Shown here piece by piece: positions 60,039 to 64,000 of a DNA stretch of 64,000 nucleotides (positions are counted from its first letter, which is position 1; every line of letters begins with the position of its first letter). The notes beneath the pieces are model-generated. The model made no database searches, was not told the DNA's origin, and saw nothing but the letters and a program-made list of their open reading frames with translations. Made by a program: the position numbers and the translations under genes. Source of the stretch: CAYNLK01 sp964398055 (GTDB lineage Bacteria > Chloroflexota > Anaerolineae > 4572-78 > J111); the NCBI GenBank assembly GCA_964398055.1, contig CAYNLK010000007.1, positions 1-64,000 on the forward strand, written 5' to 3'.

Positions 60039-61091
60039 CTACGGCGTAAACACGGCCTTCAACACCTGACCGGCCAGGGCCATCGTTGCTCCCGTCTTGA
60101 AATCGGCCAGGGGGAAACGATGGGTGACCAACTTGTCGACCGGGATACGGCCGGAGGCGACCAATTTCAGGGCCAGCCGGTAATGCCTGGGGGCAAAAAT
60201 GGTGGTGCCGATGAGATGAAGGGCGTTATAGTGGACCAGGTTCATATCCACCCCCGGCTTGCTCTGATCTTTGGGCAGACCGCCAAACAACAGGATGCGG
60301 CCACCCTTACGGGCCATTTCGACCGCCTGAACCTGGGCCACCGGCGCCGGTGTGGCCGTGATGATGACATCGGCGCCTTTGCCGTTGGTCAGCCGGCGGA
60401 CTTCCTGCACCAGATCGACTTCGGCGGAATTGATCAGCCTGTCCGGTTCAAAAGCTGCCGCCAGTTTAAGCCGCTCAGCCGCGATATCAACCACAAAAAT
60501 CTTGTCCGCGCCCCTGGCCCGGGCCAGGCTGATGTGAATACAGCCAATCGGGCCGGTGCCAATGATCACCACCGTATCGCCCAATCCGACCTGCCCCTTT
60601 TCCTGGGCGTTGAGGCAGGAAGAGATCGGTTCGGCCATGGCGGCAAAGGCGGGGTCTAAACCGGCGGGGGCCAGCTCCATCGCCCCCAACCTGATCGCTT
60701 CGGCGGGAACAGCCATATATTCGGCCAGCCCGCCGGGCCAGGCCTGGGCAATTTCCCGGTAATTGTCGCACAACTCATACTCACCGTTCAGACAAAAATC
60801 ACAAACCCCACAATAGACCGGCGGGCCAACTGCAATCATGTCCCCTTTTTGCCACTTGCCCTGATAACCAGGCCCAACCTCCACGATGGTCCCGGCCACT
60901 TCATGGCCAATGATCCAGGGAAAGGTCACTTTGCGGTGGCCGCTCCGCAATGTCCGCAGGTCTGAGCCGCATAGGCCGCAGGCATTGATGCCTAACAAAA
61001 AACCACCTTCTGGCGCGCTTGGGACAGGTACATCTTCGACCGCAAACTCCATCGGCGCCCGTACGACCACTGCTTTCATCGTATTGCCCAT
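60039..61091 (-). CDS. Zinc-dependent alcohol/polyol dehydrogenase
   Basis: A 350-aa medium-chain dehydrogenase. Catalytic zinc in ACGLCGSD and GHEVAG, structural lobe CGVCDFCLNGEYELC, NAD fold VVIIGTGPIGCIHI. Paralogous to the gene at 28734-29780. ATG at 61091 (an inner ATG 12 bases on is possible); GGAGAGAGAGC lies upstream. It follows the SAF-domain gene across a heptad array. Confidence 0.88.
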   Translation of the reverse strand: MGNTMKAVVVRAPMEFAVEDVPVPSAPEGGFLLGINACGLCGSDLRTLRSGHRKVTFPWIIGHEVAGTIVEVGPGYQGKWQKGDMIAVGPPVYCGVCDFCLNGEYELCDNYREIAQAWPGGLAEYMAVPAEAIRLGAMELAPAGLDPAFAAMAEPISSCLNAQEKGQVGLGDTVVIIGTGPIGCIHISLARARGADKIFVVDIAAERLKLAAAFEPDRLINSAEVDLVQEVRRLTNGKGADVIITATPAPVAQVQAVEMARKGGRILLFGGLPKDQSKPGVDMNLVHYNALHLIGTTIFAPRHYRLALKLVASGRIPVDKLVTHRFPLADFKTGATMALAGQVLKAVFTP

Positions 61092-61113
61092 TGATTGCTC
61101 TCTCTCCAGAAAG

Positions 61114-61211
61114 TTATCAGTAATCAGTAATCAGTTGTCAGTTGTCAGTTCCACTTGTCACTGCCCACTTGTCACTGACCACTGATCACTGATCACTGAT
61201 CACTGATCACT
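61114..61211. repeat. Heptad array (TAATCAG / GATCACT), inverted
   Basis: Fourteen in-phase units: TTATCAG, TAATCAG x2, TTGTCAG x2, then TGTCACT, GACCACT and four exact GATCACT. The stop codon of the SAF-domain gene (61200) lies within it, so its last residues (about DSDQ) are coded by the repeat. Confidence 0.8.
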
Positions 61212-62510
61212 GTCTTCCCACTCTGCCCCAATCAACTCAGCCTGCATCTGGCGCATCTTGTAGACCAGCGTCGATGTATCCGGGGCAAAGTTGTCATAAG
61301 TGAGCATCTCCCCTTTGGCGATGTTTTTGAGGATTTTTCCGCCGGGCGCCAGGCCCATCGGAATACCTTGGGCGGCTTTAGCCTCCTGGTAGATGTAGAC
61401 CCGGCTGAAGAAGTCGGCGCTGCCGATCCCGCCGAGCGTTTCGCCGGCAGAAAGGTCTCGCTTGGCAATACCGACCACTTCCGAGACCATCTGTTTGGAG
61501 AACAGGGTGGCTTCTCCGTAGATGGCCGCCTCGGCAATGGACAGCGGCGTCTCGATGCTGCACAGGTGGTAGGGGCGATAGAAGGTGTAGTAGGGGCCGG
61601 GTCCCATCGAGTAAAAGGCCAGGTCCTGGGCAATCCGGGGGGTGTCGGTGGCAATGATGACGAATACCCCCGGCGCAACCTTACCCACCGAATAATCCAC
61701 ACAGCCCCGCCGGCTGAGAATCCCGCCATCTTCTTTGGGAATGAAGACCTTGTTCAGATCCGGCACATCGACCTTGGCCCCGTGGCCGCCGGGCACGTCC
61801 GGGAGCAGACCGGTGGCGTTTGACATAGCCGCCAACTCGACCATCGTTTTGGTGCCGTCTTTAAAGGCGGCCAGCATCTTGGGGTTCATATGCTTGCGTT
61901 CGGCTTCTTCATGGCATGAGTTGGGGGTGGCGTAATAATCGATGGCGTTATTCTTGCCTTTGCCCAGGCAAATCACCTCAAAGCCCAGATTGGTGGCAAA
62001 ATCGTACAGGGTTTTGCAAACGCCCGGCTCATCGCCCATCGCCGCGGTGTAGACGCAGCCCATCTTTTGGGCCATCTGGTGCAGGTAAACGCCAACCGTC
62101 ACATCGGTTTCGACGTTGAGCATGACGATATGCTTTTTGTGCAAAATACTGTTCCAGGCGACCTGGGCGCCCACCTCGGTCACGCCGGTGGCCTCCACCA
62201 GGACTTCCAGGCTGTCGAGTTGGGGCAATACCAGGGCATCCTCAGTCACCACGTACATCCCCCGCCGGAGGGCGTCTTCAGCCTGCCCTGGTTTGTTGGT
62301 GACACAAATCTGCGCTTCCGGCACGCCGGTTTCCTTCAGGGTGACCAGAGGGCGCTCTGGCAAAATATCGGCGATGGCGCGAGTATCCAGACCCACCATC
62401 TGGTGAGTAATGTGGACCATGCCCGAGCCTTCTTGCCCGCAACCAACCAAGCCAACCAGGATCGGCTTGCCGGCTGCTTCTCGTTGCTGCAAATGTTTGT
62501 TGAGTTCCAC
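61200..62510 (-). CDS. Homoserine-dehydrogenase-like protein with C-terminal SAF domain
   Basis: A 436-aa NAD(P)-dependent oxidoreductase. GLVGCGQEGSGMVHI (residues about 21-35) is the Rossmann site; VLVEATGVTEVGAQVA and HIVMLNVETDV follow. The C-terminal part (about 350-430) resembles an SAF domain with KRDLSAGETLGGIG and IAKGEMLTYDN. Such proteins accompany sugar or polyol pathways and are not biosynthetic homoserine dehydrogenases. GTG start at 62510 with AAGGAGCTA. It is in the run that continues to the two aldolases upstream. Confidence 0.82.
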   Translation of the reverse strand: MELNKHLQQREAAGKPILVGLVGCGQEGSGMVHITHQMVGLDTRAIADILPERPLVTLKETGVPEAQICVTNKPGQAEDALRRGMYVVTEDALVLPQLDSLEVLVEATGVTEVGAQVAWNSILHKKHIVMLNVETDVTVGVYLHQMAQKMGCVYTAAMGDEPGVCKTLYDFATNLGFEVICLGKGKNNAIDYYATPNSCHEEAERKHMNPKMLAAFKDGTKTMVELAAMSNATGLLPDVPGGHGAKVDVPDLNKVFIPKEDGGILSRRGCVDYSVGKVAPGVFVIIATDTPRIAQDLAFYSMGPGPYYTFYRPYHLCSIETPLSIAEAAIYGEATLFSKQMVSEVVGIAKRDLSAGETLGGIGSADFFSRVYIYQEAKAAQGIPMGLAPGGKILKNIAKGEMLTYDNFAPDTSTLVYKMRQMQAELIGAEWEDSDQ

Positions 62511-62612
62511 GCTCGTAGCTCCTTCAATCAGGCTGATTTCAATGGTTTGTTTCAGTTTAGGCTACTTACAAAGAATACCTGTGCCCTGGACGAGTCATTG
62601 TCCCGAGTTTGT

Positions 62613-62668
62613 GATTCGTGATGCGTGAAACGTGACGAATTCACGCATCTCGTTTCACGTTTTACATT
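62613..62668. repeat. Heptad array (GATGCGT / TCACGCA), inverted
   Basis: Eight units: GATTCGT, GATGCGT, GAAACGT, GACGAAT, then TCACGCA, TCTCGTT, TCACGTT and TTACATT. GATGCGTGAA pairs with TTCACGCATC. It lies in the 195-base gap between the aldolase stop and the SAF gene start. Confidence 0.75.
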
Positions 62669-62705
62669 GGTCAAGATTTTGGGGTGATTCAAGTCTCAGA
62701 TCTCC

Positions 62706-63563
62706 TTATACTTGACCCGAACAGCCTAACAGATCGAGTAATCGGCCGGCATCCGTGTAGAAATAGTCGATAGCCCGGCTGATCAGGTGGTGGTAGATGG
62801 TCGCCCGCTCATCACCCGCGGCCATCATCTGGCGAAGGTCGCGGCTGGCCCCCAGGGCCATCGCTGTGTAATAACAGACTTTACTGATGCCGCTGGCGAT
62901 GATTCTGGGATATTCGTCCTCGGCCAACCCCGAGGCTCCATGCATTGCCAGGGGAATGGCGACTCTGGCGTGGATCTGGCGGACTCGCGCCAAGTCAAGT
63001 TGAGGTTCGCCCTGGTAGACGCCGTGGGCGTTGCCAAACGATATCGCCAGCACATCGACGCCGGTCCGTTGCACAAAGTCGGCTGCCTGGTCGGGGTCGG
63101 TCAGGTTGGCCGCCGGCCCGCTGGCGCCGATGTTGACCGACGATCCGGCAATCCCGCCGAGTTCGGCCTCCACACAAACCCCCACGGCGTGGGCCAGCTC
63201 GACCACTTGCCGCGTCCGGCTCACATTTTCCTCATAAGGCAGGCCGGAGCCATCGAACATCACCGACGAACTGCCGGCTTTGATGGCCCTGACCACGTCC
63301 TCAAGCGAATGGCCGTGGTCGAGGATGGTGGCCACCGGGACGCTGGCCTGCCGGGCGGCGGTGACGGCGACGGCCAGGCCCAGTTCCAGCGGGATGCCGG
63401 GCGTCACCTCCTGGTTGAAGGCCAGAATCAGCGGCGCCCGCTTCATCTCGGCGGCCTTGATCGTCCCGACGATCATCTCCAGGTTGCCGGCCAGCAGGCT
63501 GGGGATGCCATATTTTTTGCGCCAGGCCTCGGCCAGAATATCCTTAGAATTAACCAGCGGCAT
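62706..63563 (-). CDS. Class II aldolase (fructose/tagatose bisphosphate aldolase-like)
   Basis: A 285-aa zinc aldolase of the FbaA/GatY group. ILDHGHSLEDVV has the Asp-His pair (catalytic Asp, zinc His). SVMFDGSGLPYEENVSRT and VCVEAELGGIAG are family motifs; further zinc histidines lie in FGNAHGVYQ and AMHGASGL. It cleaves a ketose (bis)phosphate to a triose phosphate plus DHAP or similar. It is 3 bases after the class I aldolase stop, with GGAAGGATG as ribosome site. Substrate not resolved. Confidence 0.87.
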   Translation of the reverse strand: MPLVNSKDILAEAWRKKYGIPSLLAGNLEMIVGTIKAAEMKRAPLILAFNQEVTPGIPLELGLAVAVTAARQASVPVATILDHGHSLEDVVRAIKAGSSSVMFDGSGLPYEENVSRTRQVVELAHAVGVCVEAELGGIAGSSVNIGASGPAANLTDPDQAADFVQRTGVDVLAISFGNAHGVYQGEPQLDLARVRQIHARVAIPLAMHGASGLAEDEYPRIIASGISKVCYYTAMALGASRDLRQMMAAGDERATIYHHLISRAIDYFYTDAGRLLDLLGCSGQV

Positions 63564-63566
63564 AAC

Positions 63567-64000
63567 TCATCCTTCCAGCATCGCCAGGGCTTCATTGACC
63601 GGGCCGCCCTGGTGCAGAATATAGGCCAGCGCCCGGATCATCCTGGCCGGATTGCGGCTCTGCCAGACATTCCGGCCAAAGGTCAGCCCGGCGGCCCCGG
63701 CCTGCCGCACCGCCTCGGCCATCCGGAGCACATCGGCCTCCGTTTCCAGGCGAGGGCCGCCGGCGGCGACCACCAGGGCCGGCGCGGCCATTTCGACCAC
63801 CTGGGCAAAGGTTTCGGCCGAGCCGGTGTAAAAGGTCTTGACGATATCGACGCCTAGCTCCATCGCTGCCCGCGAGGCATAACCGACCCGCCGGGCCGAG
63901 AATCGTTCTTCCGGCGGCACCAGTTCACCGTTGGGATAGGCGTGGACAATCACCGGCAGCCCCACCGGCTCGGCTTCCCGCACCAGCCCGGCCAGATTGG
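63567..64000 (-). CDS. Class I (DeoC/FbaB-type) aldolase, partial
   Basis: The reading frame stays open to the window edge, so only the C-terminal 144 codons are seen (complete members are about 260-270 aa). IVHAYPNGELV, DIVKTFYTG (Schiff-base Lys in VKTFYTG), VVAAGGPRLE and GLTFGRNVWQ match archaeal-type class I fructose-bisphosphate aldolases. A GTG at 63981-63983 could be read as a start but would lose half the barrel. Two unrelated aldolases side by side suggest cleavage of two different ketose phosphates or redundancy. Confidence 0.82.
   Translation of the reverse strand, partial: NLAGLVREAEPVGLPVIVHAYPNGELVPPEERFSARRVGYASRAAMELGVDIVKTFYTGSAETFAQVVEMAAPALVVAAGGPRLETEADVLRMAEAVRQAGAAGLTFGRNVWQSRNPARMIRALAYILHQGGPVNEALAMLEG

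Noticed and set aside
62787..63857. Plus-strand reading frame of 356 codons opposite the two aldolases
   Set aside because: His/Gly-rich shadow of the real minus-strand genes, crossing their junction.

Overview
The window is a moderately GC-rich, gene-dense stretch of bacterial chromosome. It carries about 52 protein genes, nearly all on the minus strand, and I see no rRNA, tRNA or CRISPR array. It most resembles a member of the Chloroflexota (Anaerolineae/Caldilineae type). The reasons are the sugar-binding lipoprotein with a twin-arginine leader and a long Ala/Pro/Glu linker, the many paralogous zinc alcohol dehydrogenases, SDRs and Gfo/Idh/MocA oxidoreductases, and intergenic heptanucleotide arrays. 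That assignment is inference and has not been tested by search.

Left region (108-21259, all minus strand): a catabolic island that looks built for an N-heterocyclic or ureide compound. It holds two complete three-subunit molybdenum hydroxylases of the xanthine dehydrogenase family (one with a CoxG-like accessory protein), a UraA-type nucleobase permease, two cyclase-family metal hydrolases (one a tandem fusion with a degenerate first half), an amidase, two CaiB/BaiF CoA-transferases, a DinB protein, and FdrA plus DUF1116 proteins. The last two correspond to AllF and AllG of oxamate carbamoyltransferase. A plausible flow is import, hydroxylation, ring opening, carbamoyl or amide removal, and CoA activation. 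The substrate is unknown.

Centre (21678-27116, plus strand): a large PAS/GAF sensor kinase, a receiver-histidine kinase hybrid and a dihydropyrimidinase/hydantoinase form one tight operon. The enzyme is translationally coupled to the second kinase, and its chemistry fits the left island.

Right region (27111-64000, almost all minus strand): a carbohydrate or sugar-acid locus. It has an FGGY kinase, five zinc alcohol dehydrogenases, three SDRs, two Gfo/Idh/MocA proteins, a hydroxyacid dehydrogenase, an aldo/keto reductase, a SIS-domain isomerase, a TIM-barrel epimerase, a ribulose-phosphate-epimerase-like protein, a GHMP kinase, a large protein that resembles D-apionate lactonases, a fucose-isomerase-fold protein, an ABC sugar importer without its ATPase, a FadR-type GntR regulator, an SAF-domain dehydrogenase and two aldolases (the last cut by the window edge). 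Two promoters (near 48830 and 59930) have the same build, TTGACA, a 17-base spacer and a -10 box, followed by the same 24-base element containing a FadR-like GGT-NNN-ACC site. This ties the lactonase-like/GHMP-kinase unit and the isomerase/ABC-transporter unit into one probable regulon.

The most unusual features are: (1) at least 15 spacers filled with in-phase 7-base repeats, usually turning into their own reverse complement half way, with a different heptad in different spacers and often running into gene ends; (2) the duplicated promoter-operator; (3) a GroEL-like chaperonin at the end of the ABC operon that lacks two of the three Asp residues needed for ATP hydrolysis; (4) the tandem cyclase with one dead half; and (5) the putative N-heterocycle pathway as a whole.
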